64,000 bases of DNA. Source: Alistipes sp. CAG:514. Lineage in GTDB: Bacteria; Bacteroidota; Bacteroidia; Bacteroidales; UBA932. A program made the translations under genes and the position numbers. Numbering within the stretch: the stretch's first letter is position 1; every line of letters starts with the position of its first letter. Location of the stretch: positions 24,345-88,344 of the forward strand of contig HF986083.1 in the NCBI GenBank assembly GCA_000431015.1. Reading direction: 5' to 3'. This document shows positions 29,621 to 38,893 of this stretch, in pieces. The notes under the pieces were generated by a model. That model saw only the letters and a program-made list of their open reading frames with translations. It did not search any database and had not been told where the DNA came from.

Positions 29621-31834
29621 ATGAGGAAAAAACCTTCGTTTTGTCTCTTCGCGGCCACGGTTATGGCCACCACCGTCCTCAGTTTCTCGTGCAGCACCAC
29701 ACGGGTTCTCGGGGACGGGCAGTTCCGTCTTGCCGACAACAAGGTCGTTGTGGACAATGACAGGAAATTCAACACGAAAGAGATCGAATCCTACATCAAG
29801 CAAAAGCCCAATTCCTACATAATCTTCGGCTGGAACCCTTTCCTGAACATCTACAACTGGTCCGGAAAGAACGCCGACAAGGGGATCAACAAGTTCCTGA
29901 GGAAGATAGGCACCGCCCCGGTGGTCTACCAGCCATCGCAGGTGGAAGCGTCCGTGGAGAACATCAACAGGCATCTTGAGTACCTCGGCTACTATGGCTC
30001 GGATGTACGGAGCGAGGTGAGAGTCAATGGTAAAAGAGTGACGGTAACCTATTCAGTGACACTTGGCAGACGCTACAGGATAGGCAACGTCTCCTTCGCC
30101 GTCCCCGATGGCGAGTTCAAGGAGGACTTCTATGCCGACACCGCCGCGGTCTCCATCAGACCAGGAGACTTTCTTTCGGAGGACGCGCTTGAGAAAGAAA
30201 CCGAGCGCGCCGCGTCCATGTTCCGCCGCAAGGGCTACTTCGGCTTCACGAAGAACTACTTCTCATTCGAGGCGGACACCCTCGCGCGCAGGGACACCGC
30301 CGACCTGCTCATGACCGTCAAGGAATATACCAGGAACCAGACCGCCGAATATGCCCGCCCACACAGGAAGTACTTCTTCGGCGACGTCTCCATCTCCTAC
30401 GACAACGATCTGAAATTCAATGACCGGGTTCTGAAAAACATCTGCACCATCCGTCCGGGCGCCATGTACGACGAGAGGGAAGTGAACACGACATATTCAA
30501 GGCTCTCCGCCCTCAGGCTTTTCAGCGGAGTGAACGTGGCGCTAAATCCCCGCGACTCCGGAATAGTGGACTGCGACATCAGCCTGACGAAATCAAGGAT
30601 GCAGGGCTTCAAGGTCAACCTTGAGGGTTCCACCAATTCCACAGGCTTGATCGGCATCTCCCCTCAGGTCTCCTACTACCACAAGAACATATTCCACGGA
30701 GGCCAATGGCTGAATCTTGGATTCCTCGGCAATTTCCAGTTCAAGTACGACGACAGGAGTGTGAAATCCAACGAGTTCGGAGTCTCCGCCGGACTCAGTT
30801 TCCCGGAGTTCCTGGGGCTGCCTAACTCCATTTTCCACGGCCCGTCCGTGCCACGCACCGAAATCAACGCTTCATATAACTACCAGAACCGTCCTGAATA
30901 TACGAGGAATATGATCTCGACATCTTACGGTTATTCTGGATCTCTGCGTAACGGAAAGTTCTTCTATCAGTTCTACCCGATACAGGCCAAGATCGTCAGG
31001 CTGACGAATCTCGACCCGAACTTCTACACGACTCTTTCCGGCAACCCGTTTATGAGGGACGCCTACCAGAACCACTTCGATGTCGGCTCCGGTCTCGTGG
31101 CCTACTACACGACCAGCACAGCCTTGGTTCCGAAGGAGACCTATGAATATGCCCGTCTGCAACTCGATGCATCCGGCAATGTCCTGAGCCTGTTCAACAA
31201 AGCAATGAAAAGTGATGAATATGGCTCCAGGCTTATCTGGAACACTCCATATTCCCAGTACATCCGCACGGAACTGACGTTGGGCAAGACGTTTGTGTTC
31301 GGCAAGAATGGAGGGCAAGCCTTGGCGATACGCCTTCTCGGAGGTGTCGGCTACGCCTACGGCAACTCATCCACAATTCCGTTCGAGAAACAGTTCTACA
31401 GCGGCGGCGCGAACAGTATGCGTGGCTGGCAGGCCCGTTCCCTTGGCCCGGGCAACTCAAAGGCTGACACGACGTTCGTGATCCCAAGCCAGACCGGTGA
31501 CGTGAAGTTGGAAGCCAATCTGGAGTACCGTTTCCCGATGTTCTGGAAGTTGTGCGGTGCCGTCTTCACGGATGTCGGCAACATCTGGACCCTGAAAGAG
31601 ACCGACGGAGACGATGGCTCCCACACCCATTTCGACCTCAAGAACCTCGCCGCCAGCCTTGCCGCCGACTGGGGAATAGGCCTCCGTGTGGACCTTAACT
31701 TCCTGATTCTCCGTCTCGATATGGGTATGAAAGTCTATGACCCGTCCCTCGACACCGCCCGCTGGCGCTCCCCGTCCCAATGGCTAAAGAAAGACGGCTA
31801 CACCCTCCACTTCGGTGTCGGGTATCCGTTCTAG
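29621..31834 (+). CDS. tamL: Lipidated Omp85-family outer-membrane protein TamL
   Basis: TamA homologue that in Bacteroidota carries an N-terminal lipid and works with TamB in outer-membrane assembly. The 737 residues begin with a lipoprotein signal (CLFAATVMATTVLSFSC; Cys near 24). POTRA-like repeats follow (about 30-330: VVVDNDRKFNTKEIESYIK, RRYRIGNVSF, KYFFGDVSISYDNDLKFND), then an Omp85 16-stranded barrel (about 360-737) with the lid-lock-like GGANSMRGWQARSLGPG near 594-610 and a terminal YTLHFGVGYPF ending in Phe, the BAM recognition signal. No tamB is adjacent in the window. A member of the BamA/TamA family with certainty; the TamL subtype rests on the lipobox. Confidence 0.88.
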   Translation: MRKKPSFCLFAATVMATTVLSFSCSTTRVLGDGQFRLADNKVVVDNDRKFNTKEIESYIKQKPNSYIIFGWNPFLNIYNWSGKNADKGINKFLRKIGTAPVVYQPSQVEASVENINRHLEYLGYYGSDVRSEVRVNGKRVTVTYSVTLGRRYRIGNVSFAVPDGEFKEDFYADTAAVSIRPGDFLSEDALEKETERAASMFRRKGYFGFTKNYFSFEADTLARRDTADLLMTVKEYTRNQTAEYARPHRKYFFGDVSISYDNDLKFNDRVLKNICTIRPGAMYDEREVNTTYSRLSALRLFSGVNVALNPRDSGIVDCDISLTKSRMQGFKVNLEGSTNSTGLIGISPQVSYYHKNIFHGGQWLNLGFLGNFQFKYDDRSVKSNEFGVSAGLSFPEFLGLPNSIFHGPSVPRTEINASYNYQNRPEYTRNMISTSYGYSGSLRNGKFFYQFYPIQAKIVRLTNLDPNFYTTLSGNPFMRDAYQNHFDVGSGLVAYYTTSTALVPKETYEYARLQLDASGNVLSLFNKAMKSDEYGSRLIWNTPYSQYIRTELTLGKTFVFGKNGGQALAIRLLGGVGYAYGNSSTIPFEKQFYSGGANSMRGWQARSLGPGNSKADTTFVIPSQTGDVKLEANLEYRFPMFWKLCGAVFTDVGNIWTLKETDGDDGSHTHFDLKNLAASLAADWGIGLRVDLNFLILRLDMGMKVYDPSLDTARWRSPSQWLKKDGYTLHFGVGYPF

Positions 31835-31857
31835 AACATAAACATCTCTGTTTTGAT

Positions 31858-31924
31858 GAGCAAGACACTCGCAATTCCCGAATTTTGCACGTTACCAAAA
31901 TTCGGGAATTGGAGGTCTCCGCTC
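31858..31924. repeat. Hairpin element, copy 1 (loop CACGTTAC)
   Basis: Perfect 16-bp stem (31872-31887 with 31896-31911; arm CAATTCCCGAATTTTG) closing an 8-nt loop CACGTTAC at 31888-31895. An imperfect outer stem is closed by GAGC (31858-31861) and GCTC (31921-31924). It lies between the convergent 3' ends of tamL and rlmD. It shares an 18-nt core TTTTGCACGTTACCAAAA with copy 2 and, in reverse, with copy 3 (one difference). It may act as a two-way terminator or be a small mobile repeat. Confidence 0.85.
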
Positions 31925-31967
31925 ATTATGAAGGATCTATGTGTTTATAGTCTTCAAATGACAACAC

Positions 31968-33374
31968 CTATCGTAACCTCAGTGCGCAGACGTTCTCGAC
32001 ATGCTGAGTGTGAGGGAACATGTCAACCGGCTGGACGGCGGTGATTTCGTACTTGTCGGCGAAAAGGGCCAGGTCACGGGCCTGGGAGGCCGGGTTGCAG
32101 CTTACATAGACCATGCGGGCAGGGGAGGCCTCAAGGATGACCTTGGCGACATCCGGGTGGATGCCGGCGCGAGGAGGATCCAGAATGATTACATCCGGCT
32201 GACCGTGCTCATCGATGAAGTCACGGCTCAGGACATCCTTCATGTCACCGGCGAAGAACTCGCAATTCGTGATCCCGTTGCCGGCAGCGTTCACCTCGGC
32301 ATCCTCAATCGCCTCGGGAACATATTCAATGCCAATCACTTTGGCGGCCTTGCCCGAGACGAACTGCGCGATCGTACCGGTCCCGGTGTAAAGGTCGTAG
32401 ACAATCTCGCCGCCGGTCAGCTCCGCGAAATCCCTGGCAACGGAATACAACTTGTACGCCTGCCCGGAATTGGTCTGGTAGAACGACTTTGGCCCGATGC
32501 GGAACGTCAGCTTCTCCATTGTCTCACGGATTGTCGGCTCACCCTTGTACAAAATGCACTCCTGATCACCGATCGAATCATTCAACTTATTGTTGATGAT
32601 GTAGTAGAGAGAGGTTATCTGAGGGAACGCATTAGCGATCGCATCCAGCATTTTCTCCCTGTCCTCACGATTCTCGTAGAAGAAGCACATGATGACCATC
32701 AGATCGCCTGTGTCCGTGGTCCGGACAAACATATTCCTGACATAGCCGACATTCTGACGTATGTCAAAGAAATCCAGACCGTTATCGACAGCATATTTCT
32801 TGACAAAGAGCCTGATGTCGTTGGACGGATCCTTCTGGAGGTAGCAATGCCTGATGTCCAGCACCTTGTCGAAAAACTTGCCCACGTGGAAGCCAAGCCC
32901 CATACGGTCATTCTCCGGCACGCTGTCAAGATCCTCGCCCTTAAGCAGCCAACGCTTCGACGAGAACGTGAACTCCAGCTTGTTACGATAGTACTGGGTC
33001 TTGTCCGAAGGAATGGTCGGGCGGATTTCCGGCACATCCAGATGACCAATACGAACCAATTGATCATAAACCTGCTGCCGCTTGGCCTCAAGCTGCATAG
33101 GATAGGGGAGAGGCTGCCATTTACAGCCGCCGCACACCCCGAAATGCCGGCAGAAAGGCTCCAGACGATCCTTGGACGGAGTCACGATCCTTTCCACGAA
33201 CCCCTCGTAATAATTCTTGCTCTTTTTGGTCACACGGATGTCAACCACATCGCCGGGAACGGCGAAAGGGACAAAGACAACGACTCCGTTCCAATGGGTG
33301 AGCGCCTTGCCCTCGGCGGCGCAAGCCTCGATAGTTATGTTCTCTAAAAGCAGATCTACTCTTTTACGGGACAT
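31968..33374 (-). CDS. rlmD: 23S rRNA (uracil-C5)-methyltransferase, RlmD/TrmA family
   Basis: SAM-dependent RNA m5U methyltransferase. The 468 residues have an N-terminal TRAM domain (about 5-60, VVVFVPFAVPGDVVDIRV), a [4Fe-4S] cluster motif CRHFGVCGGCKWQ near 75-87, the SAM-binding loop YDLYTGTGTIAQF near 319-331, ILDPPRAGIHPDV near 396-408, and the catalytic motif MVYVSCNPASQARDLALF near 420-437 with the nucleophilic Cys. The FeS cluster marks the RlmD/RlmCD branch rather than TrmA. It lies 11 nt after the Na/Pi transporter gene. Confidence 0.92.
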   Translation of the reverse strand: MSRKRVDLLLENITIEACAAEGKALTHWNGVVVFVPFAVPGDVVDIRVTKKSKNYYEGFVERIVTPSKDRLEPFCRHFGVCGGCKWQPLPYPMQLEAKRQQVYDQLVRIGHLDVPEIRPTIPSDKTQYYRNKLEFTFSSKRWLLKGEDLDSVPENDRMGLGFHVGKFFDKVLDIRHCYLQKDPSNDIRLFVKKYAVDNGLDFFDIRQNVGYVRNMFVRTTDTGDLMVIMCFFYENREDREKMLDAIANAFPQITSLYYIINNKLNDSIGDQECILYKGEPTIRETMEKLTFRIGPKSFYQTNSGQAYKLYSVARDFAELTGGEIVYDLYTGTGTIAQFVSGKAAKVIGIEYVPEAIEDAEVNAAGNGITNCEFFAGDMKDVLSRDFIDEHGQPDVIILDPPRAGIHPDVAKVILEASPARMVYVSCNPASQARDLALFADKYEITAVQPVDMFPHTQHVENVCALRLR

Positions 33375-33385
33375 ATATTCATTAC

Positions 33386-35071
33386 TTAATTGTCAAATTC
33401 ATGGAAAAGCGACTGGGAGATGTTGATCATGAAGTCTCCCATGGCCTCAAGCTCCGCCAACATGTCAAGGTAGTAGTTGATTGCCAGGAACTTGTCCGCA
33501 CCTTTCTCGATCTGGAGGATGCCTTCATCCCGAAGGGCGTCACGGGTCACATTGATGATGTCCTCGGCGTTGTAGGCATTGCTGATGTCCTTGAGTTCTC
33601 CCTCCACGGCCAATTTCATGTTGGAGACCATCACAGCGAAGGCATGGTTGACCTTGCCGAGCAGAAGGTTCAGCTTGCTGATCGTTTCCTCGTCAAACTC
33701 CAGTTTATGGACCCGCAGACGGGTAAGCAGGCGGCTGATGTTCTCACAACTGTCGCCAAGGCTCTCCAGCTCGCTGATCACCCTGTAGATGACCTTGACT
33801 TCACGGGCCTCCTGGTCGTTCATTGACTCAGTTGGGATCCCATTGAGGAACGCAGCTATCTCATATTCAAACCGGTCGGTCACCTCCTCGCACTTGACAA
33901 GGCGCTGGCGGTACTCCTCAAACCTGTCAGGATCCGCCTCATTCAGAGCCAGTTTGACGTATTGAAAACCCTCCTGTGCGTTCACGGCGAAATTGACAGT
34001 CTCCTTGAACGCCTGCTCGATCGAGATGGACGGCGTGCCGATGATCCTTCCGCTGCCGATGAACCTCAGACGGAAATCGCCTTTCTTCGGAGCCGGCTCC
34101 TTGATGCATCTGGCAAGAAAACCAGCGAAAGGCTTTCTGAACCAAACAAGAACAACGGTGGCCGTCACGTTGAAGAGGGTGTGGACGCAAGCGACACCGA
34201 ACACTGAAGTCATCTGAGCGTCCAGACCGAAAAGCGACACAAGCCAAAGATTGATCTTAATGAACATGTTGAAGAAAATCAACACGAAAGCGGCTCCAAG
34301 CACATTGAATATGAAGTGGGCGAGCGCGGCCCTGCTGGCCTGGACACCTGCCCTGCTGGCGACCAGATTGGCGCCGATCGTGGTTCCGATGTTCTCGCCA
34401 AGCACCATCGCCGCGGCCATAGGGAAGGAGATCCAGCCGAAATAGACGAGTACCATAGTGAGCACGACGGTGACGCTTGAGGACTGGAGGACGAAGGTTA
34501 TCACAACACCTATCAGCATGAAAATCAGCGCGGAAGCGATTCCGTGAGAAGAAATTCCCGCAATGGAGGCGGCCATCTGCGGAACAGTGTCAATCTCTGG
34601 TACTGAGGACTTTATGTAGATCAGTCCGACAAAAACAAGCGCAAGTCCTAGGATGGCCTGGCCGATGTTCTTGACAATCGGCCTCTTTGTCAACGACATG
34701 ACAAAACCGGCTCCCAGAAGCACGAAAGCAAGGACAACGGTGTTGATCCAGAAGCCCGTAGCCGCTATGATCCAAGCGATTACGGTCGTACCGATGTTCG
34801 CTCCCATAATCACGCTGATACCTTGCTGCAGCGATAGGGTAGCGACACCCACGAGGCTGGCCACCATGATAGTCGTAGCGCTGGAAGACTGGACGACAGC
34901 GGTGATGCCGACACCGGATAAAATCTGTTTCAGAGGCGACCTGGAGGTCATCCATTTCTCAAATCTCCTCAGCCGGTCGCCGCAGGATTTCTGAATACCG
35001 GAGCTAAGCATCTCAAGTCCAAAGACAAAGAGCGCCAGAGCACCAAATAAAGTCAGCAGTTGAAGAATCAT
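33386..35071 (-). CDS. Na+/phosphate cotransporter with PhoU-like C-terminal domain
   Basis: Inner-membrane symporter of the NptA/PNaS family. The 561 residues hold two repeated Na_Pi_cotrans units with the diagnostic QSSSATTIMV (near 61-70) and QSSSVTVVLTMV (near 200-211), about eight membrane segments in residues 1-330, and a cytosolic helical PhoU-like region (about 355-555, FKETVNFAVNAQEGFQYVK). The PhoU part suggests regulation by phosphate status. Followed at 11 nt by rlmD. Confidence 0.9.
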   Translation of the reverse strand: MILQLLTLFGALALFVFGLEMLSSGIQKSCGDRLRRFEKWMTSRSPLKQILSGVGITAVVQSSSATTIMVASLVGVATLSLQQGISVIMGANIGTTVIAWIIAATGFWINTVVLAFVLLGAGFVMSLTKRPIVKNIGQAILGLALVFVGLIYIKSSVPEIDTVPQMAASIAGISSHGIASALIFMLIGVVITFVLQSSSVTVVLTMVLVYFGWISFPMAAAMVLGENIGTTIGANLVASRAGVQASRAALAHFIFNVLGAAFVLIFFNMFIKINLWLVSLFGLDAQMTSVFGVACVHTLFNVTATVVLVWFRKPFAGFLARCIKEPAPKKGDFRLRFIGSGRIIGTPSISIEQAFKETVNFAVNAQEGFQYVKLALNEADPDRFEEYRQRLVKCEEVTDRFEYEIAAFLNGIPTESMNDQEAREVKVIYRVISELESLGDSCENISRLLTRLRVHKLEFDEETISKLNLLLGKVNHAFAVMVSNMKLAVEGELKDISNAYNAEDIINVTRDALRDEGILQIEKGADKFLAINYYLDMLAELEAMGDFMINISQSLFHEFDN

Positions 35072-35142
35072 ATCACAGGGAAGTGTTTAGCACACATGTA
35101 AGTTAACATAATCCAAATTGTATAACAAATAGGCGAGTGCCG

Positions 35143-36303
35143 CTACACAAGGGAAACTATTGATTCAGAATCGAATTTGGCTGGTGAGAATCCTTGTTTG
35201 AATGTAATTCCATCACCGAGAATCTTAATTCCGGCCGCGGTCGCCATCTCGTTCAGCAATCGAACACTGGCGGCTGCCCAAGTGAACGATCCGAAGGCAA
35301 AGAAACGTCTGTTCTTGACCAATCTGTCACAGATTGCCTCCATCAACTGACGGACAGGCGGCAATATTCCATTATTATATGTCGGCGAGCCGAGAATTAC
35401 CGTGTCGTACCTGAACACGTCGCGCAAAGCGAACGAATAACTCTCCTCATTCAGATTATGGAGCGAGAATGGAATGTTATGTTCTTTCAAGGACTCAGCC
35501 AACGCCAAAGCGGCCTTTTCCGTGTTGCCGTACATCGACCCGTAAGCCAGACAGACACCGTGCTCAAGCGGCTCATAACGACTGAACTTGTCATACAATG
35601 AGACAACCTCAGGAATATGATTCTCCCATACAGGGCCGTGGGTGCTGCAAATCCGGCATATTTCCAAACCGGAAAGCTTCTTCAGCGCAGCCTGAACCGG
35701 AGCGGCATATTTCCCGACAATGTTCGAGTAATACCTCGTCATCTCGTCTTTATATTCATTGAATATGTCTGATTGCGAGTCTACTACGCTTTCCGGGAAG
35801 GTTCTGAAGGAGCCGAAGGCGTCACCGGAGAACAAAGTGCGCTCCTGCGGACACCATGTGACCATAGTCTCCGGCCAATGTACCATTGGAACCATAAAGA
35901 ATTGAAGATCAACGCTTCCCAAGGAGAGACACTCGCCTTCCCTGATAACCTTGATGTTGTCCGTTATGCCTTGGTAGCCCTCGATCATCGGTACAGCCTT
36001 GGCGTTGGTGACAATCACGCATTCGGGATATTCCTGTCTGACAACCGCCTGAAGCGCACTATGATCTGGCTCCATGTGGTTGACAATCAGGTAGTCAACC
36101 TTCCTGTCCCCTATCTCGCTCTTGATGTTGGCCAGTAATTCGTCCTTGAACGCCACCGCTGCCGTGTCAATCAGCGCGACCTTTTCGTCCACAACAAGAT
36201 AGGAATTGTAGCTGACTCCATAAGGAAGCGGCCACTGCCGCTCGAAGAGTTTTGTCTGCAGGTCATTGACTCCCACAAAACGGATTCTTTCAGATAGTCT
36301 CAT
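35143..36303 (-). CDS. fprA: Flavodiiron protein (FprA-type A flavoprotein)
   Basis: Reduces O2 (or NO) to water using a diiron centre and FMN, protecting anaerobes. The 386 residues have a metallo-beta-lactamase domain (about 10-245) with iron-ligand motif VNHMEPDHSALQAV near 78-91, a further ligand in FSGDAFGS near 157-164, and CSTHGPVW near 221-228, then a flavodoxin domain (about 252-386) with FMN loop YGSMYGNTEKAA near 252-263 and GSPTYNNGILP near 303-313. No rubredoxin or NADH-oxidase domain is fused. Alone on the minus strand, divergent from rarA. Confidence 0.94.
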   Translation of the reverse strand: MRLSERIRFVGVNDLQTKLFERQWPLPYGVSYNSYLVVDEKVALIDTAAVAFKDELLANIKSEIGDRKVDYLIVNHMEPDHSALQAVVRQEYPECVIVTNAKAVPMIEGYQGITDNIKVIREGECLSLGSVDLQFFMVPMVHWPETMVTWCPQERTLFSGDAFGSFRTFPESVVDSQSDIFNEYKDEMTRYYSNIVGKYAAPVQAALKKLSGLEICRICSTHGPVWENHIPEVVSLYDKFSRYEPLEHGVCLAYGSMYGNTEKAALALAESLKEHNIPFSLHNLNEESYSFALRDVFRYDTVILGSPTYNNGILPPVRQLMEAICDRLVKNRRFFAFGSFTWAAASVRLLNEMATAAGIKILGDGITFKQGFSPAKFDSESIVSLV

Positions 36304-36370
36304 CGTTTATAAAACCTTCTGTCCGAATGCGGCCCGGTTCTTCGCTGGCCGCACCTCGACAAGTAATAGA

Positions 36371-36378
36371 CAAATTTA
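36371..36378 (-). promoter_or_regulatory. -7 box facing fprA (TAAATTTG, minus strand)
   Basis: CAAATTTA on the plus strand, 68 nt upstream of the fprA ATG. A matching plus-strand box sits at 36401-36408. Confidence 0.5.
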
Positions 36379-36400
36379 CGAAACTTATTCCGCTTTTTCT

Positions 36401-36408
36401 TAAATTTG
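36401..36408 (+). promoter_or_regulatory. -7 box facing rarA (TAAATTTG)
   Basis: Exact TAnnTTTG match. The predicted leader to the rarA ATG is about 97 nt and would contain the hairpin at 36447-36479. Confidence 0.45.
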
Positions 36409-36446
36409 CGTTATGATAAGCCAAAAATAAACGCCAAAGTACTACT

Positions 36447-36479
36447 AACAAAAATGTTCCGATAGTAAACATTTTTGTT
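36447..36479 (+). promoter_or_regulatory. Perfect 12-bp inverted repeat in the presumed rarA leader
   Basis: Arms AACAAAAATGTT (36447-36458) and AACATTTTTGTT (36468-36479) with a 9-nt spacer. It lies between two divergent genes, so it is not an ordinary 3'-end terminator. It could be an operator or a leader hairpin or attenuator upstream of rarA. Confidence 0.5.
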
Positions 36480-36511
36480 TTACATATTATTAGACAATAT
36501 ATTTATAGAAT

Positions 36512-37834
36512 ATGCTAGACATGCACCAAGATTCGGGCAAAAGCATGATGCTCCCCCCTCTTCCTGAAAGGATGAGGCCTAAAAGCCTGTCGGAATATGT
36601 CGGGCAGAGGCACCTTGTAGGGGAAGGATGCATCCTGAGGAAGATGATCGAGAACGGGAATCTCTCGTCGTTCATCCTTTGGGGGCCGCCGGGAGTCGGC
36701 AAGACTACTCTTGCCGGAATCATCGCCCAGACTTTGTCCAGGGACTTCTACACCCTGTCGGCGGTCAGCGCCGGCGTGAAGGACGTGCGGGATGTCATCG
36801 ACAAGGCCAGAAGCGCTTCCGTGTTCTCCAACGGGGCGGCTCCGATTCTGTTCATAGATGAGATCCACCGGTTCAACAAGGCCCAGCAGGACGCTCTGCT
36901 CGGCGCTGTGGAGAACGGTACCATCATACTCATAGGTGCGACGACCGAGAACCCGTCGTTCGAGGTGATAACACCGCTACTCTCCCGCTGCCAGGTCTTC
37001 GTGCTGAAACCATTGGAAATCAAAGATCTGCAAACTCTGCTGGATCATGCACTGAAAAACGATGTGCTTCTGAGGGACAAGGACATAGAGATAAGGGAGA
37101 CCGAGGCAATGTTCCGCTACAGCGGAGGCGACGGAAGGAAACTGCTCAACGTCCTTGAGATTGTGGTCGATTCATCCGCCGGCGACGGGTCGCGCATCGT
37201 CATTGACAATGAGACGGTTACAAACTGCCTTCAAGAGAACATGGCGATCTACGACAAGGACGGCGAGATGCACTACGACATCATCTCGGCATTCATCAAG
37301 TCAATCCGTGGCTCCGATCCGAACGCCGCGGTCTACTATCTCGCCAGGATGCTGGACGGCGGCGAGGATCCCCTTTTCATAGCGAGAAGGCTCTGCATAT
37401 CGGCATCCGAGGATGTCGGCCTTGCCAACCCGAACGCGTTGCTGCTTGCGAACTCCTGCTACCAGATCGTCCATCAGATCGGCATGCCGGAAGCCCGCAT
37501 CCCTCTCTCGGAAACCACAATTTACCTTGCAAGCTCTCCTAAAAGTAATGCCACTTATCTTGCTATCAATAAAGCCATTGAATTTTCCTCCCAGAACAAG
37601 CAGGCGGCAGTGCCTCTTTATTTGAGGAACGCCCCCACGAAGCTGATGGAGGAACTTGGCTACGCCGACGGCTACAAGTACGCCCACGACTTCCCGGGAC
37701 ATTTCGCTGATCTGGAGTTCATGCCGGAGGGACTTGAGGGAACCGTGTTCTACGAACCTGCATCTAACCCTCAGGAAGACAGGCTGAAAGCCTATCTGCA
37801 AGCATGCTGGCCAAAGTACTACTCCAAAAAGTAA
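36512..37834 (+). CDS. rarA: Replication-associated recombination protein A (RarA/MgsA)
   Basis: AAA+ ATPase of the clamp-loader/WRNIP1 class, acting at stalled forks and ssDNA gaps. The 440 residues have RMRPKSLSEYVGQRHLVGEG near 20-39, Walker A WGPPGVGKTTLAGI near 57-70, Walker B LFIDEIHRFNKAQQDALL near 112-129, sensor 1 IGATTENPSF near 142-151, and the C-terminal tetramerisation region (YLARMLDGGEDPLFIARRL, LYLRNAPTKLMEELGYADGY). Length is standard. A second ATG at 36521 is possible. Confidence 0.95.
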   Translation: MLDMHQDSGKSMMLPPLPERMRPKSLSEYVGQRHLVGEGCILRKMIENGNLSSFILWGPPGVGKTTLAGIIAQTLSRDFYTLSAVSAGVKDVRDVIDKARSASVFSNGAAPILFIDEIHRFNKAQQDALLGAVENGTIILIGATTENPSFEVITPLLSRCQVFVLKPLEIKDLQTLLDHALKNDVLLRDKDIEIRETEAMFRYSGGDGRKLLNVLEIVVDSSAGDGSRIVIDNETVTNCLQENMAIYDKDGEMHYDIISAFIKSIRGSDPNAAVYYLARMLDGGEDPLFIARRLCISASEDVGLANPNALLLANSCYQIVHQIGMPEARIPLSETTIYLASSPKSNATYLAINKAIEFSSQNKQAAVPLYLRNAPTKLMEELGYADGYKYAHDFPGHFADLEFMPEGLEGTVFYEPASNPQEDRLKAYLQACWPKYYSKK

Positions 37835-37857
37835 CACATTTTACTATTTTTTTTTTG

Positions 37858-37865
37858 TAAGTTTG
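37858..37865 (+). promoter_or_regulatory. -7 box upstream of the CaCA exchanger gene (TAAGTTTG)
   Basis: TAnnTTTG match 22 nt before the ATG at 37888, just after the rarA stop, following a T-rich tract that may itself help terminate rarA. Confidence 0.5.
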
Positions 37866-37887
37866 TAGCTTAATATATCCAAAGAAG

Positions 37888-38868
37888 ATGATTACTCAGA
37901 TTCTCATCCTGCTCGCCGGCCTTGCGCTGGTTGTTCTCGGAGCCGACTGGCTTGTCGAGGGTTCCTCCACAATAGCCAGAAAAGCCGGCCTGAGCGAGTT
38001 CGTTATCGGCCTCACGATCGTCGGCATCGGAACATCCTTGCCGGAATTCGTGGTGAGTATGACCGGCGCACTTAAAGGAAGCGCGGACATCGCCATAGGC
38101 AATGTTGTAGGCTCAAACATATTCAACGTTCTTCTAATACTTGGTATAACCGCGCTGCTCAGGCCTATAGAGATGACGAAGGACAATGTCCGCGTCGACA
38201 TACCGCTGAACATCGGTGTCACCGCGCTGCTGATAGTGTTCGGAATGCATCTTACATTGTTCGGCATCGGACGCGAGGACACCCTTACCAGAATGGACGG
38301 CATTATATTCCTTATACTTTTCGCCGCTTACATGTACTGGTCCTTCAAGTCAGGCAAGTCCGACGAGGAAGTGCCGGAAGAGTCAAACAGGAAAACCGGA
38401 GTGGCCGCATTGATGATTGTCGGCGGCCTTGCGGCATTGATCTTCGGCGGCGACAAATTCGTGGACAGCGCGACCAGCATAGCCCGTATGCTGAACATCA
38501 GCGACAAATTCATAGCCGTGACGATCCTCGCGGGAGGAACCTCCATGCCGGAGCTTGTAACCTGCGTGGTCGCCGCCGCCAAGAAGAAAGGCCAGCTGGC
38601 ACTCGGCAACATCATAGGATCCAACATCTGCAACATCCTTCTGATACTCGGCGCCTCGTCCGTAGCGTTCAGACCTCATGCCGGCTCTCCTTCCGGCCTG
38701 TCCTTCGGCGGTATGACATTCGCAGATCTCGGCATCCTGCTGCTGAGCGCCATCCTCCTCTCTGTCATCGCCTTCACGGGAAAGGGACGGAAACTGGACA
38801 GAGCGGAAGGCCTGGTCTTCCTCGCATGCTACGCCGCCTACATGGCCTGGCTGATCATCAATCTGTAA
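37888..38868 (+). CDS. Ca2+/Na+ exchanger (CaCA family, YrbG-like)
   Basis: Inner-membrane cation antiporter. The 326 residues are an internal duplication of five membrane segments, each half with the alpha-repeat: GTSLPEFVVSM...GNVVGSNIFNVLLILG near 48-88 and GGTSMPELVTCV...GNIIGSNICNILLILG near 214-254. The acidic Glu of each GTSxPE motif is present. About 60% of residues are hydrophobic. It precedes the cysteate-synthase-like gene by 25 nt, possibly in the same transcript. Confidence 0.92.
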   Translation: MITQILILLAGLALVVLGADWLVEGSSTIARKAGLSEFVIGLTIVGIGTSLPEFVVSMTGALKGSADIAIGNVVGSNIFNVLLILGITALLRPIEMTKDNVRVDIPLNIGVTALLIVFGMHLTLFGIGREDTLTRMDGIIFLILFAAYMYWSFKSGKSDEEVPEESNRKTGVAALMIVGGLAALIFGGDKFVDSATSIARMLNISDKFIAVTILAGGTSMPELVTCVVAAAKKKGQLALGNIIGSNICNILLILGASSVAFRPHAGSPSGLSFGGMTFADLGILLLSAILLSVIAFTGKGRKLDRAEGLVFLACYAAYMAWLIINL

Positions 38869-38893
38869 ATGAATATATTAACTTACATAAATA

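Noticed and set aside
32001..33347. Plus-strand open frame of 448 codons antisense to rlmD
   Set aside because: Lies wholly over a gene with clear methyltransferase motifs; the product is His/Val/Leu/Asp-rich without domains, as expected from antisense of GC-rich coding DNA.
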